Shown: positions 8,580 to 17,973, counted from the first letter of the stretch. The stretch: DNA of 64,000 bases from Gordonia amarae NBRC 15530 (GCF_000241345.1 NZ_BAED01000059.1:115276-179275); one strand, 5' to 3'. Program-made: numbers and translations. The notes: generated by a model not told the origin, from the sequence alone.

Positions 8580-9794
8580 TCAGTGTTGCTGGGCGCGACT
8601 TCCGGGAATCATGGGACGGACGGTGTCGTCGTCTGTGACGCGGTCGCGGGCGGCCTGCCGAGGCACCGCGTCCACCTCCGCCGGTACGGTGGGTTCGGCC
8701 AGGTCACCGAGGGCTTCGAGGTCGGCGAGTTTGCGCGCGGTGACCGCGACCCGCGTGTCGATCACCCCGACCGCCGAGTTGTACGACTCGACCGCACGCC
8801 GCAGCCCCACCCCGACACGGTCGATGTGGGTAAGGACACTGTCGATGCGTTGATGCAGCTCGACGCCGAGCCGGTGAATGGATGCCGCGTCCTGGGCCAT
8901 CGCGTCGGTCCGCCACGACAGGGCGACAGTGCGCAGCAGCGTCATCAGGGTGGCCGGGGTGGCCGGCACCACATTGAGCCCGAAGGCGTACTCGATCAGG
9001 TCCGGGTCGGCGCGGGCGGCGGCGTCGAGCACCGGGTCGCTGGGCAGGAACAGCACGACGAGGTCGGGTGTGTTGTCAAACGACGACCAGTACGCCTTGG
9101 ACGAGAGCTGCTTGATGTGACCACGCAGGGCGCGGGCGTGCGCCGTGAGCGCGTCGGCGATCGCATCGGGGTCGGTCTCGGCGGTGGCCTCCAGGTAGGC
9201 GTGCAGGGGCACCTTCGAGTCGATGACGATGTCGCGGCCCTGCGGCAGATGCACCACCATGTCCGGGCGGATACCCGACGGATCGTCGCCGCGGCTGCCC
9301 GACCGCGACACCTGTGTGGAGAAGTCACAGTGCCTGCTCATGCCGGACAGTTCGACGATCCGCTCGAGCTGTACCTCACCCCAGCGTCCCCGGACGTGCG
9401 GGGTGTGCAACGCGTTGGCCAGGGCCTGGGTCTGGTCCTGCAGCCGGTGCGAGGTCTGGTGCATGCCCCGGACCTGCTCGGACAACCCCGCGTAGGCGTT
9501 GATGCGCCCGTGCTCGACGCGGCGCAGCTCCTCGCCGAGCTGGTTGAGGGTATTGCGCAGCGGGTCGACCAGATGCCCGACCGCCGATCCGATGGCCGCC
9601 GACTGCCTGCGGGCGGCGTCCTCGGAGGCGGCGGCCAACGCGCCCGCCGCCATCTCGTGCGAGGAGCGCAGGGTGGCGGCCTCGGCGCGGGCGGCGGCCA
9701 GCTCCGAGCCGCCCCGGGCGGCATGGACGGCCCAGCCCAGCGCGAAGCCCATGAGCAGTGCGACCACGGCGAGCAGAACTGCGGCGAGACTCAT
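8580..9794 (-). CDS. rmuC: DNA recombination protein RmuC
   Basis: RmuC-family proteins are membrane-anchored nuclease-fold proteins that limit inversions at short inverted repeats. The 404-residue product has an N-terminal transmembrane helix (about 3-25), a coiled-coil-like Ala/Glu-rich region (30-110) and the RmuC domain beginning RGRWGEVQLERIVELSGM and including DMVVHLPQGRDIVIDSK, with the PD-(D/E)XK-like acidic and Lys residues. The ATG at 9794 is preferred because the hydrophobic helix starts there; an in-frame start at 9842 would add 16 polar residues. Confidence 0.93.
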   Translation of the reverse strand: MSLAAVLLAVVALLMGFALGWAVHAARGGSELAAARAEAATLRSSHEMAAGALAAASEDAARRQSAAIGSAVGHLVDPLRNTLNQLGEELRRVEHGRINAYAGLSEQVRGMHQTSHRLQDQTQALANALHTPHVRGRWGEVQLERIVELSGMSRHCDFSTQVSRSGSRGDDPSGIRPDMVVHLPQGRDIVIDSKVPLHAYLEATAETDPDAIADALTAHARALRGHIKQLSSKAYWSSFDNTPDLVVLFLPSDPVLDAAARADPDLIEYAFGLNVVPATPATLMTLLRTVALSWRTDAMAQDAASIHRLGVELHQRIDSVLTHIDRVGVGLRRAVESYNSAVGVIDTRVAVTARKLADLEALGDLAEPTVPAEVDAVPRQAARDRVTDDDTVRPMIPGSRAQQH

Positions 9795-9848
9795 GGGACA
9801 CATGATGCACGTCGGGTACGACAAAGCCTGTTGACGTTGCAACTACGT

Positions 9849-9877
9849 TGGTGATGTACGACACACTTGGTGTATTA
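9849..9877 (+). promoter_or_regulatory. Candidate promoter placing the transcript start at the ATG (leaderless)
   Basis: TTGGTG (9849-9854), a 17-base spacer and TATTAA (9872-9877) fit a vegetative promoter. The ATG of the 88-residue gene is at 9886, only 8 bases after the -10 box, so the mRNA would be nearly leaderless, which is common in mycolate actinobacteria. Confidence 0.4.
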
Positions 9878-9885
9878 ATAAGGGC

Positions 9886-10152
9886 ATGAGCACACCGTTT
9901 CGCCTGGGGGGCACCGATCCGGGAGCCGGAGACGTACCGCTGTCGGAGTACCCCGAATGGGCACTCCGCGTTCTGACCGGCCTCTACGGCGCGGACGCCG
10001 TCGACGCCGAGACGCGTCGCCAAGAACGGCGGACGATGGTGCCTGCGCGGACCGACGACGTGTCCGCGTCGGCCACCTGTCTCGAACTCGAGGCCATCAC
10101 CCAGCTCGCACGCGCCGTCGAAGGATGGTTCGGCCGCCGCCGTCGGCAGTAG
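9886..10152 (+). CDS. Small conserved-type protein, function unknown
   Basis: An 88-residue acidic-to-neutral protein with a helix-rich middle (SEYPEWALRVLTGLYGADAVDAE) and a basic end (GWFGRRRRQ). It has no signal peptide or membrane helix. Its codon use matches the neighbours and a promoter-like sequence stands directly in front, so it is likely real. No family could be named. It lies divergent to rmuC and codirectional with the AI-2E-type permease 155 bases downstream. Confidence 0.55.
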   Translation: MSTPFRLGGTDPGAGDVPLSEYPEWALRVLTGLYGADAVDAETRRQERRTMVPARTDDVSASATCLELEAITQLARAVEGWFGRRRRQ

Positions 10153-10306
10153 TCAGGTGCCGGGCCTCGATCGGTGGGCCCTCGTGTCCTCGATCTCCCC
10201 CACTCCGCCGGTTGAGGTGCGAGGAGCGTTGGCCACAAGCCTCGAAACCTCGTGAGACGACAGTGTCATCGCGTCCGATTTCGCCGGAATGTGTGAGGAT
10301 GCGAGG

Positions 10307-11584
10307 GTGACCGACAACGCCCAGGACGGCGGGGCCGACGGACCCCGGCAGTATCCGACCCGCACCGCCATCATGCTGAGCGGATTGCGGTCGACGGCCT
10401 TCGTGAGCCTGCAGGTGGTGGCCTGTGCGCTCGGCCTGTGGGTGCTCTTCTGGGTGCTCGGCAAGACGTGGGTGGTGCTGCTGCCGGTGCTGTTCGCCAT
10501 CGTGCTGTGCACGGTGCTGTGGCCGCCGGTCCGCTGGCTGCGCGACCATCGGGTTCCCCCCGCCGCCGCGGCCGTGGTGATGATGCTCGTCGGTCTCGGC
10601 GTGATCGCCGGAATTCTCGCCGTGATCGTCCCGTCGATCATCGATCAGGTTCCCGACCTGGCGAGCAAGGCCACCGACGGCATCAACAAGGTGTACGACT
10701 GGCTGCAGGGTCCACCGCTCAATATCGAGGATGAGCAGGTCGACAAGGTCGTCGACACCATCATCGGCAAGGTGCAGTCGAGCGCCACCACCATTGCCGC
10801 CGGTGTGTTCTCCGGGGTGGGCACCGCGACGTCGATCATCGTGACCTTGTTCACCACGCTCGTGCTGGTGTTCTTCTTCCTCAAGGACGGGCCGAAGTTC
10901 GTGCCGTGGCTCGACCGCACCGTGGGACGTCCCGCCGGCTACCACCTCGGCGAGGTGCTGCTGCGGATGTGGAACACCCTCGGCGGATTCATCCGAACTC
11001 AGGCGCTGGTCAGTTTCATCGACGCCTTCTTCATCGGCATCGGTCTGCTGATCCTCGATGTGCCGTTGGCGTGGGTGCTGATGGTGATCACCTTCCTCGG
11101 TGGCTTCATCCCGATCGTCGGCGCGTTCGTCGCCGGTGCGCTGGCCGTGCTGATCGCGCTGGTCACCAACGGCCTGACCACGGCGCTGATCGTGCTGGCC
11201 ATCATCATCGCCGTACAGCAACTCGAGGGGAACGTGCTGCAGCCGTGGCTGCAGGCCAAGTCGATGGATCTGCACGCGGTGATCGTGCTGCTCGCGGTCA
11301 CGCTCGGCAGCACCATGTTCGGCATCACGGGCGCGTTCCTGGCGGTGCCGGCGGCGGCGTGTATCGCAGTGGTGTTCCGCTATCTCAACGAGCAGATCGC
11401 CGAGCGGGCGGGTGAGACGTTGCCGCCGGTGGGGGCCCCGATCACCGAGGAGGTGGGGGAGGACTACGAACTGTCACCCGACGAAGACGATGCCGACGTG
11501 CCCGCCGGTTCCGGAGGTCCGGCCGACAAGCCGGAGCCGGAGGAGGACGGCGGCAAACCCGACGCACCCGGCCCGATAGACTGA
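10307..11584 (+). CDS. AI-2E family transporter (PerM/YdiK-like permease)
   Basis: This family of eight-helix membrane proteins includes TqsA and various efflux or Na+/H+ antiporters. Hydrophobic segments fill residues about 25-70, 75-105, 150-180 and 220-340, and the typical GGFIPIVGAFVAG and EGNVLQPW motifs are present. The tail (about 370-425) is acidic and Pro/Gly-rich. The GTG at 10307 is preferred because a GAGGA ribosome site stands 7 bases upstream; an ATG at 10289 would add six residues. The gene ends 6 bases before ychF. The transported substrate is unknown. Confidence 0.88.
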   Translation: MTDNAQDGGADGPRQYPTRTAIMLSGLRSTAFVSLQVVACALGLWVLFWVLGKTWVVLLPVLFAIVLCTVLWPPVRWLRDHRVPPAAAAVVMMLVGLGVIAGILAVIVPSIIDQVPDLASKATDGINKVYDWLQGPPLNIEDEQVDKVVDTIIGKVQSSATTIAAGVFSGVGTATSIIVTLFTTLVLVFFFLKDGPKFVPWLDRTVGRPAGYHLGEVLLRMWNTLGGFIRTQALVSFIDAFFIGIGLLILDVPLAWVLMVITFLGGFIPIVGAFVAGALAVLIALVTNGLTTALIVLAIIIAVQQLEGNVLQPWLQAKSMDLHAVIVLLAVTLGSTMFGITGAFLAVPAAACIAVVFRYLNEQIAERAGETLPPVGAPITEEVGEDYELSPDEDDADVPAGSGGPADKPEPEEDGGKPDAPGPID

Positions 11585-11590
11585 CCCCCC

Positions 11591-12670
11591 GTGAGCCTCA
11601 CCCTCGGGATCGTCGGTCTGCCCAACGTCGGCAAGTCGACCCTTTTCAACGCCCTGACCCGTAACGACGTCCTCGCCGCGAACTACCCGTTCGCGACGAT
11701 CGAACCGAACATCGGTGTCGTCGAACTGCCCGACGCCCGGCTGACCCGGCTCGCCGAGATCTTCGGCTCTGAGCGGATCCTCCCGGCCACGGTGTCGTTC
11801 GTCGACATTGCCGGCATCGTCAAGGGCGCGTCGGAGGGTGAGGGCATGGGTAACCAGTTCCTCGCCAACATCCGCGAGGCCGACGCGATCTGCCAGGTGG
11901 TGCGCGTGTTCGCCGACGACGACGTGGTGCACGTCGACGGGCGTGTCGACCCGCTCGCCGACATCGAGGTCATCGAAACCGAACTGATCCTCGCCGACCT
12001 GCAGACCCTGGAGAAGGCGATCCCGCGGCTGGAAAAGGAGGCGAAGAAGAACAAGGACCTCGCCGCCGAACTGGCCGCCGCCAAGCAGGCCCAGGAACTC
12101 CTGAACTCGGGCAAAACCCTTTTCTCCCAGCATGATTCGTTCGATCTCTCATCGGTGCGCAGCCTGCACCTGATGACTGCCAAACCGTTCCTCTACGTCT
12201 TCAACGCCGACGAAGCCGTCCTCACTGACGACGCCAAGAAGGCTGAACTCCTGGCCGCGATCGCCCCTGCCGACGGCGTCTTCCTCGACGCCAAGGTGGA
12301 ATCCGAACTCCTCGAACTCGACGAAGAAGACGCCCAGGAACTCCTGGACTCGATCGGCCAGACCGAACCGGGCCTGCGTTCCCTGGCCCGCGCCGGTTTC
12401 CACACCCTCGGCCTGCAGACCTACCTCACCGCCGGCCCGAAAGAGTCCCGCGCCTGGACCATCCACCAGGGTGACACCGCCCCCAAGGCCGCGGGCGTCA
12501 TCCACACCGACTTCGAAAAAGGCTTCATCAAGGCCGAAATCGTCTCCTTCGACGACCTCGATTCCAATGGCTCCATGGCCGCCGCCAAGGCCGCCGGCAA
12601 GGTCCGGATGGAAGGCAAGGACTACATCATGAAAGACGGCGACGTCGTCGAGTTCCGCTTCAACGTGTAG
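11591..12670 (+). CDS. ychF: Redox-regulated ribosome-associated ATPase YchF/OLA1
   Basis: A universally conserved Obg-family P-loop protein that prefers ATP. The 359-residue product has the G1 motif GLPNVGKST (8-16), DIAGIVKGASEGEG in switch II, and NADE instead of NKxD in the base-specificity position, which explains the ATP preference of the family. A coiled coil (about 130-165) and a C-terminal TGS domain (about 270-357, ending DGDVVEFRFNV) complete the fold. The GTG start is the only sensible one. It probably shares a transcript with the permease just upstream. Confidence 0.97.
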   Translation: MSLTLGIVGLPNVGKSTLFNALTRNDVLAANYPFATIEPNIGVVELPDARLTRLAEIFGSERILPATVSFVDIAGIVKGASEGEGMGNQFLANIREADAICQVVRVFADDDVVHVDGRVDPLADIEVIETELILADLQTLEKAIPRLEKEAKKNKDLAAELAAAKQAQELLNSGKTLFSQHDSFDLSSVRSLHLMTAKPFLYVFNADEAVLTDDAKKAELLAAIAPADGVFLDAKVESELLELDEEDAQELLDSIGQTEPGLRSLARAGFHTLGLQTYLTAGPKESRAWTIHQGDTAPKAAGVIHTDFEKGFIKAEIVSFDDLDSNGSMAAAKAAGKVRMEGKDYIMKDGDVVEFRFNV

Positions 12671-12722
12671 GCGACTTCCTGTCTAGCGTTTGATTGGAGA
12701 CGGCTGTTCGGCGAAGTGCGGG

Positions 12723-13349
12723 CTATTTTTCCCAGCCGTCGATGTCTGGGTCGACCGTCGAGTCGGCGTTCTTGACCGCGTCGATGTAGTCGTTGCCGCC
12801 TTCGTCGATCATCAGCGCGGTCAACCGCATGTCGAGTGACCGCAGGTGCTCCAGGTACGCCGCGTGGCCGAGCGATTGAGACTTTCGGCCGGTCTGCGCG
12901 TCGTGCCACTCGCACGGTTCGGCAGGCACGGAGAGCAGGAGCCTGCCACCGGGGCGGATCGCTGCGGCAAGCCGTCGCAGTGACGTGAACTGATCGTCGG
13001 GTTCGAGGAGAAACAGCAGGCCGATACATACCGCTCCGTCGAAACGCCGGTCGAAGTAGTCGCCGTCCTGTGCGGCCTCGCACCGGACCGGCATGCCGGG
13101 CAGGTTCCGCTCGAACTCCTCGACCATCCGGGGGGATGCGTCGACGCCGAAGACAGTCAGCCCTTCGGCGGCCAGAGCCGCAGCGATCGGAATGCCCGTT
13201 CCGCAACCGACGTCGATGACTTCGGCCCCGTCCGGCAGTGCGTCGACTGCCCAGGTGGCAACCATCCTTGCGCCGACGGCGGAGCGGGCCTGTTTGTACT
13301 CGCTGACCACGTCGTTCCAGCCTTCAGAATGATCGGACTGGTCGGCCAT
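12723..13349 (-). CDS. Class I SAM-dependent methyltransferase
   Basis: A 208-residue protein with the SAM-binding motif I VIDVGCGTGIP (about 39-49), the acidic end of strand 2 (VFGVDAS) and a post-motif GAVCIGLLFLLEP. The substrate is unknown. It converges with ychF across a 52-base gap that shows no convincing hairpin. Upstream (13350-13542) lies a spacer with no gene. Confidence 0.85.
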   Translation of the reverse strand: MADQSDHSEGWNDVVSEYKQARSAVGARMVATWAVDALPDGAEVIDVGCGTGIPIAAALAAEGLTVFGVDASPRMVEEFERNLPGMPVRCEAAQDGDYFDRRFDGAVCIGLLFLLEPDDQFTSLRRLAAAIRPGGRLLLSVPAEPCEWHDAQTGRKSQSLGHAAYLEHLRSLDMRLTALMIDEGGNDYIDAVKNADSTVDPDIDGWEK

Positions 13350-13542
13350 CCCAGAAGACTACCTGCGACTTGTCGGCAGGCCCGGCGCTGTCTGTCGATG
13401 GCAAGTCCTCCGCCTGATTTCCGTATTCGTGCGATCGAGCACAAAGATGGGGCTTGCAGTTCGAGCACGTCGCGCCGGCCACATGAGGTTGTTCGGATCA
13501 GGCCTCACGCGACCGGCATCACCGTGCGGTGATCGACGCGGG

Positions 13543-14751
13543 TCAGTCGGGGTTCTGTGCCCACAGGTCGGGTCCGAACACCTCGTACTGGATGCGCTCG
13601 GAGGGCACACCACGCGCGATGAGCTGGTGCCTGATCTTCTGCATGAAGGGCAGCGGGCCGCACATGAACACCTGGGCGTTGTCGGGCAGTTCGACGTCGC
13701 TCAGATCCATGAAGCCGCTGCGCGCGGGGTGCAGCGTCGGAGCCTCGTCGGCGCCCTGCTCGTACCAGTTCTGTGCCTTGGCATCGCTCATCGCGAGCAC
13801 CTGGCGGCGCAGCCCCTGGTAGAGGGCGTGATGCTCGAATGAGGTGTCGGCGTGGAAGAGTCGCACGGTGCGGTCGGGCTGGCGGCGTGACAGGTCCTCG
13901 AGGATCGCGGCGGCAGGGGTGATGCCGATACCTGCCGACACCAGCACGATCGGTCCGTCGGACTCGTCGAGCACCACGTCGCCGGCGGGCGGGGAGACCT
14001 TCAGTACCGTGCCGGGCGTGGCGTTCTCGTAGAGCCAGCCCGACACCTGGCCGTCGGGGGCGCCGTCGATACCGCGCACCCGCTTGATCGTCACTCGCAG
14101 GGTGTCGCCGCGAGGTCCCGACGAGATCGTGTACTGGCGGGGCTGGAGCCTTCCGTCGGGAAGTTCGACCTGGATCGCGATGTACTGGCCGGTGCGGTGA
14201 GACGGAATGTCGCCGCTGACGGGAGCGAGCAGCAGCGAGAAGACCTCGTCGGCTTCCTCGAAACGCTCGACCACGCGGTAGTCGCGCCAGGTGTGAGCCG
14301 GGTCGGTGCCGCCGAGCGCGTACAGCCGCGCCTCGTCGGCGATCAGCGTGGTGGCGAACAGCCAGTAGACCTCGTCCCACGCGGCCGCGACCTCGGGGGT
14401 GATGGCATCGCCGAGCACGGTTTTGACGGCCTTCAACAGGTAGTGCCCGACGATTATGTATTCGGTGGCCTGGATGCCGAGCGAAACGTGTTTGTGCGCG
14501 ATGCGCTGCATCACGGGGGTGAAGTCAGGGGCGTCGGGGTCGATGAGTTGCACCGCGAACGCGACGACCGAGGCGGCGAGGGCTTTGGGTTGCTCGCCGA
14601 TCGCCTGGTTGGCCGTGTTGAAGGTGTTGAGCAGTTCGGGATGGGCTTCGAACATGTCGGGGTAGAAGGTGGCGGTGATCTGGTCGGCGTGCTCGGCCAC
14701 GACCGCCGCGGTGGCGGCGACGACGGCTTCGGACTCGGGGGACAGTTGCAT
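13543..14751 (-). CDS. hmp: Flavohemoprotein, nitric oxide dioxygenase
   Basis: Hmp turns NO and O2 into nitrate using NAD(P)H. The 402-residue length and domain order are canonical: globin domain (about 1-140, proximal His88 in IAHKHVS), FAD domain (about 150-255, with RQYTISSG) and NAD domain (about 265-400, with SAGIGITPAAAIL and the final EVFGPDLW). The gene stands alone on the minus strand. About 95 bases upstream of the ATG is a pair of identical 9-mers one helical turn apart (see the repeat at 14846), a possible regulator site. Confidence 0.95.
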   Translation of the reverse strand: MQLSPESEAVVAATAAVVAEHADQITATFYPDMFEAHPELLNTFNTANQAIGEQPKALAASVVAFAVQLIDPDAPDFTPVMQRIAHKHVSLGIQATEYIIVGHYLLKAVKTVLGDAITPEVAAAWDEVYWLFATTLIADEARLYALGGTDPAHTWRDYRVVERFEEADEVFSLLLAPVSGDIPSHRTGQYIAIQVELPDGRLQPRQYTISSGPRGDTLRVTIKRVRGIDGAPDGQVSGWLYENATPGTVLKVSPPAGDVVLDESDGPIVLVSAGIGITPAAAILEDLSRRQPDRTVRLFHADTSFEHHALYQGLRRQVLAMSDAKAQNWYEQGADEAPTLHPARSGFMDLSDVELPDNAQVFMCGPLPFMQKIRHQLIARGVPSERIQYEVFGPDLWAQNPD

Positions 14752-14845
14752 GACCGTGACTCCTGTGGGCTGGTTCGGACGAGGTCGCGCGATGGCCTGC
14801 GTCGATCATGCAACGCGGGGGGAACCCTACTGTCGGGTTTCCGCT

Positions 14846-14864
14846 ACTTTTATTCACTTTTATT
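14846..14864 (-). promoter_or_regulatory. Direct repeat of a 9-mer upstream of hmp
   Basis: ACTTTTATT occurs at 14846-14854 and again at 14856-14864, so the period is 10 bases. On the hmp strand it reads AATAAAAGT twice. It lies in a 215-base spacer between hmp and the divergent GH43-like gene and does not resemble the known NsrR palindrome. Role as an activator or repressor site is inference. Confidence 0.4.
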
Positions 14865-14966
14865 GGCCCCCACACACGGATGAGGGGAATCTCCGATGGC
14901 GGCTTTCCGAGTCGATTCGGTCTGGCAGTTGATGCCCGGATGTGACCGAACGCTGTTGCCAATGGG

Positions 14967-15959
14967 GTGGAAGTGGCCAATGATACTAAAGTGGTTAATT
15001 CGTCGCGACGGTCCCGTGCTATGGCGTGTGCGGTCATCGCCGGTGTACTGGGGTGGCTCATACACTCGGGTGTCGCCGTCGCCGAACCGGTTCCGCAGTG
15101 GCGGTACACGATGGTGGGATTCAGCGGTTCCAGCGCCCGCGACCTGGACGTGTACGAATCGGTCGACGGCACCGACTACCAGGTGGTCCGGCAGGCCGCC
15201 TACCGGCCGCCGTCGGGATACGTGCGGGACCCGAGCATCATCCGGCACGCCGACGGCTGGTACTACCTCACGTACACGACCGCCGACGGCGCCAACATCG
15301 GTTTTGCGCGCAGCCGCGACCGTGTCGCCTGGGAGCATCTGCGCAACCATCCGCTGCCGCTGTGCTGCGCGTTCCTCTGGGGCACCGGAGACGGCAAGGG
15401 ACCGTCGAATCCGATCTTCACCGGGTCGGCCGGATTCAAGGACGGTCCGTCATTGTCGCCGTTCACCACCAAAGTGTGGGCACCTGAATGGTTCGTCGAC
15501 GGCGACCGTGTCCACGTCATTGTGTCCATGTCCACCGGCGGCGGGTTTGTGCCCTATCTGCTGACCGCCCGGGATTCGTCCTTGCGTAGCTGGAGTTGGC
15601 CGATTCCGCTCGCCGGGATCGGCGCCGACCACATCGATACCACCGTGGTCAAAGTGGGATCGGCGTACCACGCATTCACCAAGAACGAGACGAAGAAGGT
15701 CATCGAGCACGCCGTCGCACCCGCAGTGAAAGGGCCGTACACGTTTGTCTCACCAGGGAAGTGGGGAACGCTGGTGGAAGGGCCGGCGGTGGTGCAGTTG
15801 CCCGATGGGAACTGGCGGCTCTACCTCGACTCCTACACCCGCAAGAGGTACCTCTATTCCGACAGCACTGATGGCCTGAGCACCTGGTCGCCGCCGAAGG
15901 AACTTCCCCGCCTGTCGGATACCGTCCGGCATGTCGGTGTCCTGCGCGAACCGGCGTAG
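14967..15959 (+). CDS. Exported glycoside-hydrolase family 43-like protein
   Basis: The 330-residue product has a signal peptide (cleavage near AVAEP, about residue 40). The mature part shows the five-bladed beta-propeller signatures of the GH43/GH62/GH32 clan: RDPSIIRHADGWYYLTYT with the candidate base Asp (about 89), and GPAVVQLPDGNWRLYLD, where the preceding Glu of EGPA would be the acid. Family members act on arabinan, xylan or mycobacterial-type arabinogalactan; the substrate here is unknown. Start options are GTG at 14967 or 14973. The gene is monocistronic, with an AT-richer start region than its surroundings. Confidence 0.72.
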   Translation: MEVANDTKVVNSSRRSRAMACAVIAGVLGWLIHSGVAVAEPVPQWRYTMVGFSGSSARDLDVYESVDGTDYQVVRQAAYRPPSGYVRDPSIIRHADGWYYLTYTTADGANIGFARSRDRVAWEHLRNHPLPLCCAFLWGTGDGKGPSNPIFTGSAGFKDGPSLSPFTTKVWAPEWFVDGDRVHVIVSMSTGGGFVPYLLTARDSSLRSWSWPIPLAGIGADHIDTTVVKVGSAYHAFTKNETKKVIEHAVAPAVKGPYTFVSPGKWGTLVEGPAVVQLPDGNWRLYLDSYTRKRYLYSDSTDGLSTWSPPKELPRLSDTVRHVGVLREPA

Positions 15960-16280
15960 TCGCATCGCCGCAGAAGATCCCGAAACCTGAACCAGATTCC
16001 CGCGATCGTCACCTCATCGAACGGAAGCCGCCGAACCGCTGCGACACTCCTGCGATATCCATGACTCCTGAGAGTCGGCGCGACCACCGTCTACGTCAGG
16101 GGCGCTGTGGGGCGGGCGATGCTTCGTTGGCCACCTGGCGCGAGATCATCGACCGCGATCTGGTCCCGACCTCATTGCTGTCTGCGGGATTCACCGACCA
16201 TTCCGCCTCCTGTCCGGAGATCTCGGCATGGCAGCATTCGTGCGGTGAATGATCGGAGCACGACATCATCGCATGGGGAG
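15960..16280. other. Spacer without a convincing gene
   Basis: A 321-base stretch between the GH43-like gene and the ABM-domain gene. Short open frames exist (for example 16061-16252 on the plus strand, 63 codons), but they lack a ribosome site and show no recognisable domain. A decayed gene is possible; nothing more can be said. Confidence 0.3.
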
Positions 16281-16553
16281 GTGTCGCTGAGCGGCAGACT
16301 CATCTGCGCCGACGATCAGCAGGTTGCCGTCGTCGCGAGATACCTGCCGCGACACATCGAGCTGACCCGTGCGGAACCGGGGTGTATCAGCTTCTCAGTG
16401 GTGCAGAGCCAGGATCCCCGGATCTGGCGGGTTGAGGAACTGTTCGCGAACGCTGCCGCGTTCGAATCGCATCAGCAACGTGTCGCGGACAGCGAATGGG
16501 GCAGGGTGACCTCGGGTATCGAACGCGACTACACGGTCCGGACGGCGGACTGA
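16281..16553 (+). CDS. Antibiotic-biosynthesis-monooxygenase (ABM) domain protein
   Basis: A single-domain dimeric alpha-beta barrel protein of 90 residues. The signature block HIELTRAEPGCISFSV and the closing segment AFESHQQRVADSEWG are typical of quinol/heme-type ABM proteins. The likely role is small-molecule oxidation or oxidative-stress handling, and the substrate is unknown. The start is uncertain: GTG at 16281 fits the family length but has its purine-rich stretch directly adjacent, while a GTG at 16245 would add 12 residues without a visible ribosome site. Confidence 0.72.
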   Translation: MSLSGRLICADDQQVAVVARYLPRHIELTRAEPGCISFSVVQSQDPRIWRVEELFANAAAFESHQQRVADSEWGRVTSGIERDYTVRTAD

Positions 16554-16592
16554 TTCATCGGGTACGGCGACAACTCGTCATTGACATGACCT

Positions 16593-17873
16593 TCAGCTGA
16601 GTTTGGTCAGGTCGACCGTCTCGGCCATCTTCCGGTAGCCGGCCGGGCTCGGGTGCAGCCGGTCGGGGCCGGAGTACTTGGGGGCCAGGATGTTCGGGTT
16701 GCGCGGGTCGCGCACGGCCTTGTCGAAGTCGAAGACGCTGTAGGTCAGCTTCTGGGTGCGGATCCAGCGGTTGATCACCTGGCGCGTGGGATTGGCCAGC
16801 GGTGCGGTGTAGCCGTCGAACAGGGCGTCGGCGGCGGGCAGGATGGTCGCGATGTGGACGCGGATGCCGCGGGCCTTGAGCCGGGTGATGATGAACTTGT
16901 AGCCGGCGATCACCTGGTCGGCGTTGGCGCCGATCGGAACGCCCAGGTCGTTGATGCCTTCCAGGATGATGACGTCCTTCACGCCGGGTACCTCGAGGAC
17001 GTCGCGTCGCAGGCGGCGGGTGGCTGCGTCGCCGAACATCGGCACGAATCCGTCGGCGATGACCCGGTTGCCGCTGATCCCGGCGTTGACCACCGAACGA
17101 TTCGCCCCGGCCGCGTCCAGGCGGCGCTGCAGGAAGTCGGGGTAGCGGGCGTTGCGGTCGACGACACCCCGTGCCTGGGGCACCACGATGTAGTTGCTGG
17201 AGACGTACCCGTCGGTGATCGAATCGCCGAGGGTGACCACGGCCGGGGTCGGCGCGGCGGTGCGGACGTCGACCCGATTGACGATGGGAACGACGGTGGT
17301 GCTCAGCGGGAAGTCACCGGTGTTGCGGCTGGCGGTGCGGTCGCCGCTGCCGGGCACCGAGTAGTAGCTGGTGGCGTTGCCGTTCATGTGCTGGGTGACG
17401 AAGGCCGCCAGGCCCCGGACGTTCACCGACACCGCGAGGCGTTGCCACGCCTTCACCTCGAGGGCCACCGGGTCGCTGAGCACATCGCCGCCTGCCGGGA
17501 TTGTGACCGATCGCTTGCCGCGGAACGTCAGTGGCACGGTGGCCGACTTCAGCGAAGCGCCCGAACCCGCGATCGCCGCGGTGGCGGCGCCGACGTCGAG
17601 CGGTATCGGGCGAGCGGCGTTGGTCAGCCGCACCTTGACCTGGTCACCACCCTTGTGTGGGGTGACGATGACGCGGAAGGTCTGATCGGCGATGTTGAGG
17701 ATCGGCATCAGGTTCGCGTCGGCGCCGTTCAGGGCGTCGGTGGGGGCAGCCATCCAGCTGCCGACCCAGTGCCGACCGTCGGCCGCCGGTTCGGCGTTCG
17801 CGGCGGCCGGCATGACGGCCAGGCAGGTCAGGACCGCAACAACAGCGGTCAACAATCGCGTCCGGGCGGCCAT
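16593..17873 (-). CDS. Exported SGNH/GDSL-type esterase
   Basis: The 426-residue product has a signal peptide (cleavage near ANAEPA, about 27). A beta-sandwich-like region (about 35-205) precedes the SGNH hydrolase domain. Catalytic motifs are GDSITDG (Ser218), the Gly/Asn blocks SGN (268-269) and GIND (307-309), and DRLHPSPAGY with Asp404 and His407. Enzymes of this layout are secreted lipases or acyl esterases. The ATG at 17873 is chosen for the GGGGAG ribosome site seven bases upstream; an earlier in-frame start would add nine residues. Confidence 0.9.
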   Translation of the reverse strand: MAARTRLLTAVVAVLTCLAVMPAAANAEPAADGRHWVGSWMAAPTDALNGADANLMPILNIADQTFRVIVTPHKGGDQVKVRLTNAARPIPLDVGAATAAIAGSGASLKSATVPLTFRGKRSVTIPAGGDVLSDPVALEVKAWQRLAVSVNVRGLAAFVTQHMNGNATSYYSVPGSGDRTASRNTGDFPLSTTVVPIVNRVDVRTAAPTPAVVTLGDSITDGYVSSNYIVVPQARGVVDRNARYPDFLQRRLDAAGANRSVVNAGISGNRVIADGFVPMFGDAATRRLRRDVLEVPGVKDVIILEGINDLGVPIGANADQVIAGYKFIITRLKARGIRVHIATILPAADALFDGYTAPLANPTRQVINRWIRTQKLTYSVFDFDKAVRDPRNPNILAPKYSGPDRLHPSPAGYRKMAETVDLTKLS

Positions 17874-17973
17874 GAGCTCCCCCTTTGTGGCACGGCACAC
17901 AGTTTCGTCCAGATATTCCTACCATCACTCGGCAGCAACACGTTACTGATTGGTAAGGAGTGGGCGATTCGCG

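Noticed and set aside
8496..9854. Plus-strand open frame of 452 codons opposite rmuC
   Set aside because: rmuC on the minus strand has the full domain and membrane helix; the other frame is a shadow.
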